Assembly (NCBI GenBank): GCA_041392475.1 | Contig: JAWKLZ010000001.1 | Location: 496,001 to 560,000 of the forward strand | From: Chitinophagales bacterium | Lineage (GTDB): Bacteria; Bacteroidota; Bacteroidia; Chitinophagales; UBA2359 | Reading direction: 5' to 3' | Length of the DNA: 64,000 nt | Shown here: positions 8,895-17,165 of the stretch, in pieces | How positions within the stretch are numbered: position 1 is the first letter of the stretch | Layout of the letters: every line of letters starts with the position of its first letter | Made by a program: the position numbers and the translations under genes | The notes under the pieces: model-generated | What the model saw: the letters and a program-made list of their open reading frames with translations, nothing else | Told to the model about the DNA's origin: nothing | Database searches by the model: none

Positions 8895-9595
8895 GGGAAG
8901 TTGCGGTTTCTTGTCATGTGAATTTAAATGCAATTCAATCCATTTTGAAACAGAGAGAATTGAAACTGCATCATTCAGTTTACTTCCTTCAAAAGTAGGT
9001 AAAACGAAGTAGAACAGCAAAAAGTAAATAAATGGCAATTCATAAGTCCGTTTCCGATTTCTTTGGAACAGGTATCCCTTGAATATTTGTAGAAAATAGT
9101 GCAAGCAATTACAGAACTCCATCCCGATTTATCATCGGGACAGGTTTCCGTTCAAGCACTAAATACAATAAGCAAATACTGCTGTGGTTCAACTCCAAAA
9201 GGAGTTGTAATGATACCTTCTTCTATATTTCTACAAATATTTGACTCCTAAATGAGTCTTAAATAAAAGCTGCCACTTATTTAGCGTATGCTGTAGTACA
9301 ATAGTTCGTGTAGAAATCACAATAATTTAATTATCAACAATTTAGAGAACAAATTTTATTTTGCTAATTATTTGATAATCAAAACTCTATGCCTCCGTGC
9401 CTCTGTGTTCATTAAAAATTGCACGAACTATTGGTAGTAAGCAGTTCTATTTTTTTAGAACTCAAATACTGTACAATTACTGCCAAAATTTTTTTATTCA
9501 GTGCTGCTTCAAAACAAAACTAACTCAAAACCAAACAAAACCATTCTCCACCTGTTTTCCTTCTTTACAATGTTTTCAAACATTCAAAAGAAGCC
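8895..9595. other. 701-base noncoding gap with two inverted repeats
   Basis: No convincing gene; short ORFs here lack any protein-like character. ATCCCGAT-TTATC-ATCGGGA lies at 9121-9140. A separate 12-bp perfect inverted pair, CAATAGTTCGTG (9299-9310) and CACGAACTATTG (9422-9433), encloses 111 bases. Within that interval is CTCCGTGCCTCTGTGTTC, a low-complexity phrase that looks like a dispersed intergenic repeat. Nothing else is recognisable. Confidence 0.5.
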
Positions 9596-10543
9596 ATGAA
9601 GCACCATATAAAAATAGCAATTCTACTCATAACCACTTTCTTGCTCGTCAATTGCGAAAAAGAAATTACCCTCGACTTGCCTAACCCTGTTCCTCAAATC
9701 GTAGTAGAGGGAAGTATTTATAGTGGACAAACTCCCATAGTCATTCTCAATACTAATTTCCCCTATTTCGGTACATTTACCCTCGAAAACTATCAACAAA
9801 ATTTTGTTAGAGGTGCAAAGGTTACCGTATCTGATGGCTCTAAAACAGTAGAATTACAGGAATTTTGCTGGTCGGATTTAACCGAAGCAGAACAGCAATT
9901 GTTGGTCGCATTTGGAGGAGGGGATAATGGCATTATTCCAGATTCGATTCCAGACAATTTTGATTATTGTTTGTACACTTCCTTTCCTCCACAAATTTTG
10001 GGTGAAATTGGCAAAACTTATACCCTATATATTACCACACAAGAAGGGGAAACTCTATCTGCCATTACTTCGATTCCAAAACCTGTACCTTTCGATTCAA
10101 TTTGGGCAGAACAGCATACCAATAAAGAGTTTGAAAAATATTGGCGTGTATATGGTTCACTAAAAGATCCTGCTGAGTTGGGGAACTACTACCGCCTTTT
10201 TACCCAACGCAACGATGAACCTTTCTATCCTGCACCTCGTTCCGTTTTTGACGATTTGTTGGTCAATGGCAAAAAATTTTACTTCCCACTAGATAAAGGA
10301 CAGCCCCAAAGCAGTCCAATTGATATTGACACCTATGGTTATTTTGAAGTCGAAGATACAGTTCAGGTTCGCTGGACTTCAATTGACCAAGCGAGCTATG
10401 ATTTTTGGCGCACATTGGAGTTTAGCAGCAGTGCAAACGGCCCTTTTGGTGGTTCTACTCAGGTGATTGACAATGTGGAAGGAGGTTTCGGTATTTGGTG
10501 TGGCTATGGCGTAAGCGAGGTTGGGTTGGTGATTGAAAAATAG
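9596..10543 (+). CDS. DUF4249 family lipoprotein
   Basis: 315 residues with a lipoprotein signal peptide ending LLVNC (Cys 20), followed directly by EKEITLDLPNPVPQIVVEGS, the characteristic opening of DUF4249 proteins of Bacteroidota. These are predicted outer-membrane-anchored, mainly beta proteins, often encoded beside TonB-dependent receptors. No such receptor lies nearby, so this copy is an orphan. Function unknown. The ATG at 9596 is directly followed by a typical KHH/K-rich n-region. Confidence 0.85.
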   Translation: MKHHIKIAILLITTFLLVNCEKEITLDLPNPVPQIVVEGSIYSGQTPIVILNTNFPYFGTFTLENYQQNFVRGAKVTVSDGSKTVELQEFCWSDLTEAEQQLLVAFGGGDNGIIPDSIPDNFDYCLYTSFPPQILGEIGKTYTLYITTQEGETLSAITSIPKPVPFDSIWAEQHTNKEFEKYWRVYGSLKDPAELGNYYRLFTQRNDEPFYPAPRSVFDDLLVNGKKFYFPLDKGQPQSSPIDIDTYGYFEVEDTVQVRWTSIDQASYDFWRTLEFSSSANGPFGGSTQVIDNVEGGFGIWCGYGVSEVGLVIEK

Positions 10544-10647
10544 GAATATTTGACCTGTTGTAAGTAGTTAGCCATATTTAATCTTAACAATCAAAATTTT
10601 TCAAACAACTTTTTATCAGTGTTTTCGTCGCTATTTTAATTTACTAC

Positions 10648-11655
10648 TTATCCAACTACCAAATGAGCTTTTTCTTTCGCTATCCCAATTTCTGCAATTG
10701 TGCCTGCGGTAAATTGCAGAAAATCCTCTTCAATTCCATCGCTGAAAATCACTCCGCCTTGTGGCATCAAAGATTCAATGTGCAAATGTTCTTTTTGGTG
10801 AATCAAACCCGCCGACATCGAAATATTGGAAGTTCGGCTGAGAAAAGGCTCACGTACAATGAACACCAATTTGTCAGTATCCCACGGCAAAGGTTCTTGG
10901 GAAATGGATTGGGCTGTTGAAAAACTCGACTTTGTAGATTTGGATATTTTTGCAGGAGAAAATCTGCCAGTCATTGGGTCAATACTGGATGAAAAAGTAG
11001 AGGTGATGCCGTTTGCCATATTGATTAGAGAAGATAGCCAACCTGTTGAACCTGCACCTGTTGAAACGATGATGCCACTCGAAGATTGACACTCCGTTTG
11101 TTGGTGAAAGGTAAGATTGTAGCGAGCTGAGCGGTGACTTTGAGGACCAATGAATAAGTCGTTGAAAGCCAACAAACGCTGTCCGTCATTGAGGCGAGCT
11201 TCTGCCATCGTAACCTCTTTGTGTTGGTATCTTCCCGCCAATGTTTTTTCGACAATGCGCTCAATGTCTTTGGTTTGGAAAGGCAACAATATACCATCAT
11301 ATTGAGTTGGGTCGGGGTTTATGCCAATAATCGGAATCCCGTATGCATATTTTGCTGTATTTGCCACTAAGCCATCTTGCCCAACCACTACTACAATGTC
11401 TTGATTGGAAAACAGGTAATTGGGTAAAAATTCCTTGCTAATCACCTTCGATTTCGCCACTCCCTGCAAATCTTTCTGCACCTGTTCTACCGAAAAATTC
11501 ATCACATCATCCTCCTTCTTCAATGCGTCAAAGTCACTCCCTTGACGTTCCAAATAAAACTTGGCCTGAGAAATGGTATTGAAGCGTTTTTTGAGTTTCT
11601 CCAATCGGGTTTTGGCAGTAACGATGATAACTCGCTCTTTTTGAAGTCCACACAT
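10648..11655 (-). CDS. NAD kinase-like protein (ATP-NAD/diacylglycerol kinase fold)
   Basis: 335 residues. The motif VVVVGQDGLVANTAKY stands where NAD kinases have GGDGT; GINPDP, FNDLFIGPQSHRSARY (NE/D motif position) and SGIIVSTGAGSTGWL (canonical GDGLxxSTPTGSTAY) follow in the right order. Family members phosphorylate NAD to NADP, or act on sugars or lipids. The replacement of the second Gly by Gln and the loss of Thr make standard NAD kinase activity doubtful; the catalytic Asp is retained. Downstream of an SPFH gene in the same direction; without the IS element the two would be only about 21 bases apart, hence an ancestral operon. Confidence 0.75.
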   Translation of the reverse strand: MCGLQKERVIIVTAKTRLEKLKKRFNTISQAKFYLERQGSDFDALKKEDDVMNFSVEQVQKDLQGVAKSKVISKEFLPNYLFSNQDIVVVVGQDGLVANTAKYAYGIPIIGINPDPTQYDGILLPFQTKDIERIVEKTLAGRYQHKEVTMAEARLNDGQRLLAFNDLFIGPQSHRSARYNLTFHQQTECQSSSGIIVSTGAGSTGWLSSLINMANGITSTFSSSIDPMTGRFSPAKISKSTKSSFSTAQSISQEPLPWDTDKLVFIVREPFLSRTSNISMSAGLIHQKEHLHIESLMPQGGVIFSDGIEEDFLQFTAGTIAEIGIAKEKAHLVVG

Positions 11656-11674
11656 GGCTGAATATGCTTTTAGC

Positions 11675-13224
11675 GTTACTATTCAGCATTAGGCGGAATT
11701 GACAAGTTTAGAGTAGGTATTATTATCTTCAAAGAGGTCAACTAAAGCTTCGAAGACATTCACCCCTTGCTTACGGGCGGTCATAATATAACTTCTAATT
11801 CTTGCAAAATACTGAGCCCCTTTCTTTGACCTAAAACAGCCAGATATTTTTTGTTTGAGCTTCATCATTCTAATATCTCGCTCTGAAAAGTTATTGTCGA
11901 ATGGCACTTGAAAATCAACTAAAAAACGGATAATATCGTCTTTGAAGTCTCTCATTCTTTCCAGTAGATTCAGCGGCTTGGTTTTAGCTACAGGACCTGG
12001 TTTCTTCACTTTTGGAGGGGTAAAAGGATTCGCCTCAAAGCCCTGTTGAATAATGAGGTCGTATCTCTTTTGATATTTCCTTAGAGTTTGCTTTGATAGT
12101 GAGGATTTTCCCTTCAAAACAGCTCTATCTCGGACTTTTTTCATCTTGCAAAGTAAGGCAGCTAATTCATCTGCCCAATCTTGTTTGAATCGTTCTTTGA
12201 TGAACTTCAATTCCCTAAGCAAATGAGCATTACACAAACCATGTGTGCATTCATACTTCAGGTAACTTTTCCAAAAATCATGTATGGCAATGCCTTCAAA
12301 GTCAGGCAAAATACCAATATCGTCCATTGCATCATTGCCTCTTTTCTGATGCACCTCATAATAGGCATGGTCTTCTGTGGAACAGCTATGAAGCCACCAA
12401 CATTTAGCCATTACTCGAAAACCTGTCTCGTCAAAACCTGCAATAGTGGCAAGTGTCAAAAGAGCTTTCAACTGTTCTTCAAAAGTTGCCAACTGTTCAA
12501 AAGCATATTTTTGGGTATTGTTTAGCGTACCTGTACTCAACCTATGCTGAAATACATCCTCTATCAATTCTGCACTTCGCTCATAAGGAAGTAGCTGATA
12601 GTTTTGCAAGTAAACCAAAAAGCCTTTGATATTTGAGCCATATTGAACATAGTGATTCACGCCCACAGGAAAAGAGGCTCGGGTCTCATGCCCACAACTA
12701 CATTTTTTTACTTCTGCTTGATGCTCTGTCACTTCAAGTTGAAGGGGTGGAATATCATACACCTGACGGCGGTAAGTCTTTTTCACGCCACAATCACTCA
12801 AATCTTCACCACAACACTCACATCTACTGACTCTATGTACCTTTATATGGTCAGGAGTCTCAACCATTTTGAGATTATGTCCTTTATGCCCTTCTTGTCC
12901 GCCTACCTTGCGTTTGGTTTTTTTCCGTAGATTTTTAGGTTCGGGTTTATCTTTATAAGGATTATCTGTTGAGGGCGGCTTTGAACTATTTTGACTATTT
13001 TTACTCAGTTGGTTTTCCAATTCTTGGATGCGAGCTTCCTTTTGAGCCAATTGTTGTTCAAAATAGCTACATATCTCGCCAATCAATTTTTGAATGGAAA
13101 GTGATAGAAGTGCCACTATTTTTTGTAGTCGTTGGGGAAGCATGGCATAAAATAAAAATAATTTCAATTTTTCGCACTATTTCACAGTACTTTTTTTGAA
13201 AATTATGGGGTGCTGAATAGTAAC
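11675..13224 (-). mobile_element. IS66-family insertion sequence, intact, single-ORF type
   Basis: Exact 14-bp terminal inverted repeats GTTACTATTCAGCA (11675-11688) and TGCTGAATAGTAAC (13211-13224) bound a 1550-bp element. Both sides carry the identical 8-bp target duplication CTTTTAGC (11667-11674 and 13225-13232), the size expected of IS66. Only a tnpC-type transposase is present, with no tnpA/tnpB, as in the ISBst12-like subgroup. The element lies between the SPFH stop and the NAD-kinase-like start. Confidence 0.95.
11689..13143 (-). CDS. IS66 family transposase
   Basis: About 484 residues from ATG at 13143; a TTG at 13167 would add eight residues but is less likely. Order: N-terminal coiled coil with leucine heptads (about 20-50), Pro/Lys-rich linker, IS66 zinc-binding domain (CECCGEDL ... 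CSCG), then the DDE catalytic core with GFDETGF, IHDFWKSY and the glutamate in NNFSERDIRMMKLKQKISG, and the IS66 C-terminal domain. The enzyme mobilises the surrounding element. The gene is unbroken and both ends are intact, so transposition competence is plausible. Confidence 0.95.
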   Translation of the reverse strand: MLPQRLQKIVALLSLSIQKLIGEICSYFEQQLAQKEARIQELENQLSKNSQNSSKPPSTDNPYKDKPEPKNLRKKTKRKVGGQEGHKGHNLKMVETPDHIKVHRVSRCECCGEDLSDCGVKKTYRRQVYDIPPLQLEVTEHQAEVKKCSCGHETRASFPVGVNHYVQYGSNIKGFLVYLQNYQLLPYERSAELIEDVFQHRLSTGTLNNTQKYAFEQLATFEEQLKALLTLATIAGFDETGFRVMAKCWWLHSCSTEDHAYYEVHQKRGNDAMDDIGILPDFEGIAIHDFWKSYLKYECTHGLCNAHLLRELKFIKERFKQDWADELAALLCKMKKVRDRAVLKGKSSLSKQTLRKYQKRYDLIIQQGFEANPFTPPKVKKPGPVAKTKPLNLLERMRDFKDDIIRFLVDFQVPFDNNFSERDIRMMKLKQKISGCFRSKKGAQYFARIRSYIMTARKQGVNVFEALVDLFEDNNTYSKLVNSA

Positions 13225-13234
13225 CTTTTAGCTT

Positions 13235-14236
13235 TTATTTCATTAAATCCTGTAATAAATCAGGAGTAATATTCAAAGTACCAATTTGTTGTGCATTTTC
13301 GGCAAGTTCTCTAAAAGCAATCGCAATATGTTCCTTAGAACCACTATCTCCCTTCAATGCCATCAAAATACGCCAATCCACCTCCTTGTATTGAGTCATC
13401 ATTTTCTCCAATCTATAAGCCTCCGTATCTGCCTGTTTGCGTCGATTTTCTGTCTCTAAATCAATCAATTGTTGTCGTTGGTTCTCTACTTCAATATCAG
13501 CTGCAATGGTCATTTCACGGAGTTTGCGGTCATTTTCAGCTTTTTCGATATCTGCCTCCATTTTCTTTTGCGAAATCTGTTTTTTCTTTTCCTCCACCGC
13601 AATTTGGGTGTTCAACTCCGACTCTTTGATGGTACGTTCCTGCTCTACTGCAAATTTTCGACGGGCATAAATGGCTTCATCTGCCTCTTGTTGAAGGGCT
13701 TCTCTGGTTTGAGCTTCTAAAGCACGAGTCATTTCAGGCATTGCTTTTACCGCCAAGATATTAATACTCAAAGGTTTTACACCCAACAATCGCACAACTT
13801 CTGAACCCGCCAATTCATTCAAAATGGTTTGCTCCATAGCCGAAGAACTGCGAATTGCTTCCTTCAAAGACAAACCTTGAATAAGGGTTTTTACTGCCGC
13901 TTGTATCTCATTCACAAGCCGTTGAGAGAGTTTCTCAAAATCATCGGAAGTGTATTTACCTCGAAAATCAACGGTATAATCCAGTAGTTCTGCCAACTGT
14001 TTTGGGTCGTCAATTTGGTAAGTAAGCTGTCCTTGAACAGTAACGGATTGATAGTCAGCCGTAAATTCTTCAAAGATAAAAGGCGCATCGTCACTACCCG
14101 AAGGAATGGCTACTATTGAAGAAGTGGGTTCATAGTACCAAAAAGAAAGTCCTTTTCCTTCTTTTTTTGCTTTACCACCTTTGTAGTGAATGACGTATTT
14201 GTTTGCATCGAACTTAATGTATCTTATTCCAAGCAT
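13235..14236 (-). CDS. SPFH / Band 7 domain protein
   Basis: 333 residues without signal peptide or membrane segment. The N-terminal third is an SPFH domain (IVAIPSGSDDAPFIFEEF ... VTVQGQLTYQIDDP), followed by a long charged coiled coil (about 190-285, EEKKKQISQKKMEADIEKAE) and a short C-terminal part. SPFH proteins form ring-like oligomers or membrane scaffolds. It is the first gene of an ancestral operon with the NAD-kinase-like gene; the IS element has inserted 2 bases past its stop codon without damaging it. Confidence 0.85.
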   Translation of the reverse strand: MLGIRYIKFDANKYVIHYKGGKAKKEGKGLSFWYYEPTSSIVAIPSGSDDAPFIFEEFTADYQSVTVQGQLTYQIDDPKQLAELLDYTVDFRGKYTSDDFEKLSQRLVNEIQAAVKTLIQGLSLKEAIRSSSAMEQTILNELAGSEVVRLLGVKPLSINILAVKAMPEMTRALEAQTREALQQEADEAIYARRKFAVEQERTIKESELNTQIAVEEKKKQISQKKMEADIEKAENDRKLREMTIAADIEVENQRQQLIDLETENRRKQADTEAYRLEKMMTQYKEVDWRILMALKGDSGSKEHIAIAFRELAENAQQIGTLNITPDLLQDLMK

Positions 14237-14455
14237 TTGTGATAGCGATTATGATGGTTGTTTAAGAGGTTTTGGAGCTTAATTTCAAGCATTAAACAAA
14301 GCGGTAATAGATTGAGTTCCAAAATTGAAATGGATTTTTTTATGAAAAAACAAAATCTTTTGTAAGATCAAATCAAATAAGATGATTAGCTATATAAAAG
14401 ACTTGTATTGTTAAAAAAATCCAAACATCCTTAGTATAAAGCAAATTCAAATTAA

Positions 14456-14463
14456 TAACTTTG
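14456..14463 (+). promoter_or_regulatory. Putative -7 promoter box of hppA
   Basis: TAACTTTG matches the Bacteroidota -7 consensus TAnnTTTG and lies 59 bases before the hppA start. No clear TTG box is seen at the matching -33 distance, so this is a partial match. Confidence 0.4.
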
Positions 14464-14522
14464 CGCCCTGAAACAATATCTTGAAAAATAATCATAAAAT
14501 TACAGAAAAGAGTATTTAAGTT

Positions 14523-16724
14523 ATGGGAAAAACGATTACGTTATTAATTCCGTTATTTGGTGTCTTGGCTTTGCTATTCACTTTTTGGAAATCAAAATGG
14601 GTAGCCAACCAAGCTGTAGGAACAGATAGAATGGCACGAATAGCCAAAAGTATTGAAGAAGGTGCAATGGCATTCTTAAGTGCAGAATACAAAGTCCTTG
14701 CGATTTTCGTATTTGTAGTAGCTATTTTGTTGGGTATTGGTGGAGCTTCGGATACAAATAGTTCTCCAATGATTGCGGTGTCTTTTATCTTGGGTGCATT
14801 TTGCTCTGGATTAGCAGGTTACATCGGCATGAAGGTTGCTACCAAAGCAAATGTAAGAACAACTAATGCTGCTCGTACTAGCTTAGGCAGTGCCTTGGAA
14901 GTTGCTTTTGCAGGTGGTTCTGTGATGGGTATGGGCGTTGTTGGTTTAGGTGTGATTGGTTTGGGAACATTGTTCTTGATTTACCAAAACTTGGGATGGA
15001 ACATCAACCAAGTGATTACCGTATTGACAGGTTTTTCTTTTGGAGCTTCTTCTATTGCTTTGTTTGCACGTGTGGGCGGTGGTATTTATACCAAGGCAGC
15101 AGACGTTGGAGCAGACTTAGTAGGTAAGGTAGAAGCAGGTATTCCTGAAGATCACCCATTGAATCCTGCTACTATTGCAGACAATGTTGGCGACAATGTT
15201 GGAGATGTTGCAGGGATGGGAGCAGACCTTTTTGAGTCTTATGTGGGGTCTATTATTGCTACAATGGTATTGGGTGCTGCGTTTATTGGCAGTGCTACTG
15301 TTGGCGGGCAAGCATGGGGTACAGGTACAGAAGCTTTTGATGGACTTTCTGCTATTTTGTTACCTTTGGTATTGGCTGGTGTAGGTATCGTTACTTCGAT
15401 TATAGGAACTTTCTTTGTGAAAGTCAAAGAAGGTGGTGATCCTCAAAAAGCCTTGAATATGGGTGAGTTTATTTCGGCGGGAATCATGTTGGCGGCTACT
15501 TTTTTGATTGTAAGAGCAATGCTTCCTGATGTATGGACTTACAATGGAATCGAATACAATGAAATGGGCGTATTTTATGCGGTTATTTTCGGTTTGGCTG
15601 CAGGTTTGTTGATCGGTTTGATTACCGAACACTATACTGGAACAGGCACAAAACCTGTTAAATCAATTGTAGATCAGTCTTCAACTGGTGCTGCTACGAA
15701 CATTATTGCAGGTTTGGGAGTAGGTATGGAGTCAACTGCTATTCCAATTATTGTGCTTTGTATCGCTATTATTGGAGCGCATCATTTTGCCGGTTTATAC
15801 GGTATTGCGATAGCAGCAGTAGGTATGTTATCGAATACAGGTATTCAATTGGCAGTTGATGCTTATGGCCCTGTTTCGGACAATGCAGGTGGTATTGCCG
15901 AAATGAGTGATTTACCAAAAGAGGTGCGTCAGCGTACCGATAAATTGGATGCGGTAGGAAATACAACGGCTGCAATTGGTAAAGGTTTTGCGATTGGATC
16001 GGCTGCTTTGACAGCATTGGCTTTGTTTGCTGCTTTTATGACAACTGCTGGTATTACAAGCATCAACATTGCTAATCCTATGGTAATGGCAGGTTTATTC
16101 TTGGGGGGTATGTTGCCTTTCTTGTTTTCTTCAATGGCTATGAATGCCGTTGGACGTGCCGCAATGGACATGATCACAGAGGTTAGACGACAGTTTAAAA
16201 CCATTCCTGAATTGACCGCAGCTTTGGCAGTGATGCGTAAAAATGATGGTAAAGAAATGAACACTTGGTCTGCAGCGGATAAAGCTACTTTTGACGCAGC
16301 AGACGGCAAAGCGGAATACAGCAAATGTGTAGAAATTTCCACCAAAGCTTCTATCCGTGAGATGGTGAAACCTGGTATGTTGGCAGTATTGGCCCCAGTG
16401 GTGATTGGTTTTGGCCCTCTTTTGTTTGGAAGCAATGGCGGTGCTGAAATGTTGGGCGGTTTGTTGGCTGGTGTTACAGTTACTGGCGTATTGATGGCGA
16501 TTTTCCAATCAAACGCTGGTGGTGCATGGGACAATGCTAAGAAAATGTTTGAAGAAGGTGTGGAAATCAAAGGTGTGATGACTTACAAAGGTTCGGATGC
16601 TCACAAAGCAGCTGTAGTAGGTGACACTGTTGGTGATCCTTTCAAAGATACTTCTGGTCCTTCATTGAATATTCTTTTGAAATTGATGTCAGTTGTGGCA
16701 TTGGTTATTGCTCCTTTTTTATAA
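14523..16724 (+). CDS. hppA: Membrane-bound ion-pumping pyrophosphatase
   Basis: 733 residues, about 16 membrane helices. The active-site loops are intact: KAADVGADLVGKVEAGIPED, NVGDNVGDVAGMGADLFES, DAYGPVSDNAGGIAEMS and the C-terminal GDTVGDPFKDTSGP. The enzyme hydrolyses cytoplasmic pyrophosphate and pumps H+ or Na+ outward. In GNTTAAIGKGF the residue after NTT is Ala, not Lys, which in this family marks the K+-dependent class. Whether it moves Na+, H+ or both cannot be settled by eye. Monocistronic: a strong terminator follows at 16778. Confidence 0.96.
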   Translation: MGKTITLLIPLFGVLALLFTFWKSKWVANQAVGTDRMARIAKSIEEGAMAFLSAEYKVLAIFVFVVAILLGIGGASDTNSSPMIAVSFILGAFCSGLAGYIGMKVATKANVRTTNAARTSLGSALEVAFAGGSVMGMGVVGLGVIGLGTLFLIYQNLGWNINQVITVLTGFSFGASSIALFARVGGGIYTKAADVGADLVGKVEAGIPEDHPLNPATIADNVGDNVGDVAGMGADLFESYVGSIIATMVLGAAFIGSATVGGQAWGTGTEAFDGLSAILLPLVLAGVGIVTSIIGTFFVKVKEGGDPQKALNMGEFISAGIMLAATFLIVRAMLPDVWTYNGIEYNEMGVFYAVIFGLAAGLLIGLITEHYTGTGTKPVKSIVDQSSTGAATNIIAGLGVGMESTAIPIIVLCIAIIGAHHFAGLYGIAIAAVGMLSNTGIQLAVDAYGPVSDNAGGIAEMSDLPKEVRQRTDKLDAVGNTTAAIGKGFAIGSAALTALALFAAFMTTAGITSINIANPMVMAGLFLGGMLPFLFSSMAMNAVGRAAMDMITEVRRQFKTIPELTAALAVMRKNDGKEMNTWSAADKATFDAADGKAEYSKCVEISTKASIREMVKPGMLAVLAPVVIGFGPLLFGSNGGAEMLGGLLAGVTVTGVLMAIFQSNAGGAWDNAKKMFEEGVEIKGVMTYKGSDAHKAAVVGDTVGDPFKDTSGPSLNILLKLMSVVALVIAPFL

Positions 16725-16777
16725 GGAGTGATTGATGGTTGGTAACTGGCGATTAGTTGCCAATCCTATTATAACGA

Positions 16778-16818
16778 AACTCCCTATCAAACCAATTGGT
16801 TTGGTAGGGAGTTTTTGT
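16778..16818 (+). terminator. Rho-independent terminator of hppA (hairpin family member 1)
   Basis: An 18-bp near-perfect stem, arms AACTCCCTATCAAACCAA and TTGGTTTGGTAGGGAGTT (16778-16813), is followed by a T run. Closely similar hairpins follow the two repeat-protein copies at 24807 and 31856. Confidence 0.9.
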
Positions 16819-17132
16819 TTTTTGCTATATTTAAAGTACAATAGTGTGAGAAAATATGTTCAGGTTGATTTCACAAAATAAATATCCTTAATAAAATTGT
16901 CTCCACATCTGTCCACCATGAAAATGGCTTTGAAACTACCTATGTCTACATATTTGTCCCCCTCTTATTTTCCAAAAACACACGCTATCTACTTATATTT
17001 GTCACTCCCTTTTAAGATACGTTCATACCATACATTTTCTCCTCCCCTTCGTTTACAAATAGATTTTTGCTCTTTCCTCCCTTCAAATCAGACTAAAATC
17101 TTATTTGAATCAATTTTTTAAACTAAAAACAC
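16819..17132. other. Noncoding leader of the first repeat-protein copy
   Basis: This 314-base stretch contains no credible gene; a 74-codon ORF is low-complexity and pyrimidine-rich. It holds TTTGTCCCCCT at 16953-16963, which recurs upstream of the second copy at 26606-26616, and a looser TTTGTCACTCCCT at 16998-17010. These may be shared regulatory sites of the paralogues. Confidence 0.3.
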
Positions 17133-17165
17133 ATGAACAATTACTCTACAAAGTTTTTGTTATCC

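Noticed and set aside
9397..9684. 95-codon ORF overlapping the DUF4249 start
   Set aside because: Overlaps the lipoprotein signal peptide in another frame and includes repeat-like noncoding DNA.
15929..16570. 213-codon antisense ORF inside hppA
   Set aside because: Lies fully within a well-supported conserved gene; codon-bias shadow.
16897..17121. 74-codon ORF upstream of copy 1
   Set aside because: Pyrimidine-rich leader, no counterpart upstream of copy 2, low-complexity product.
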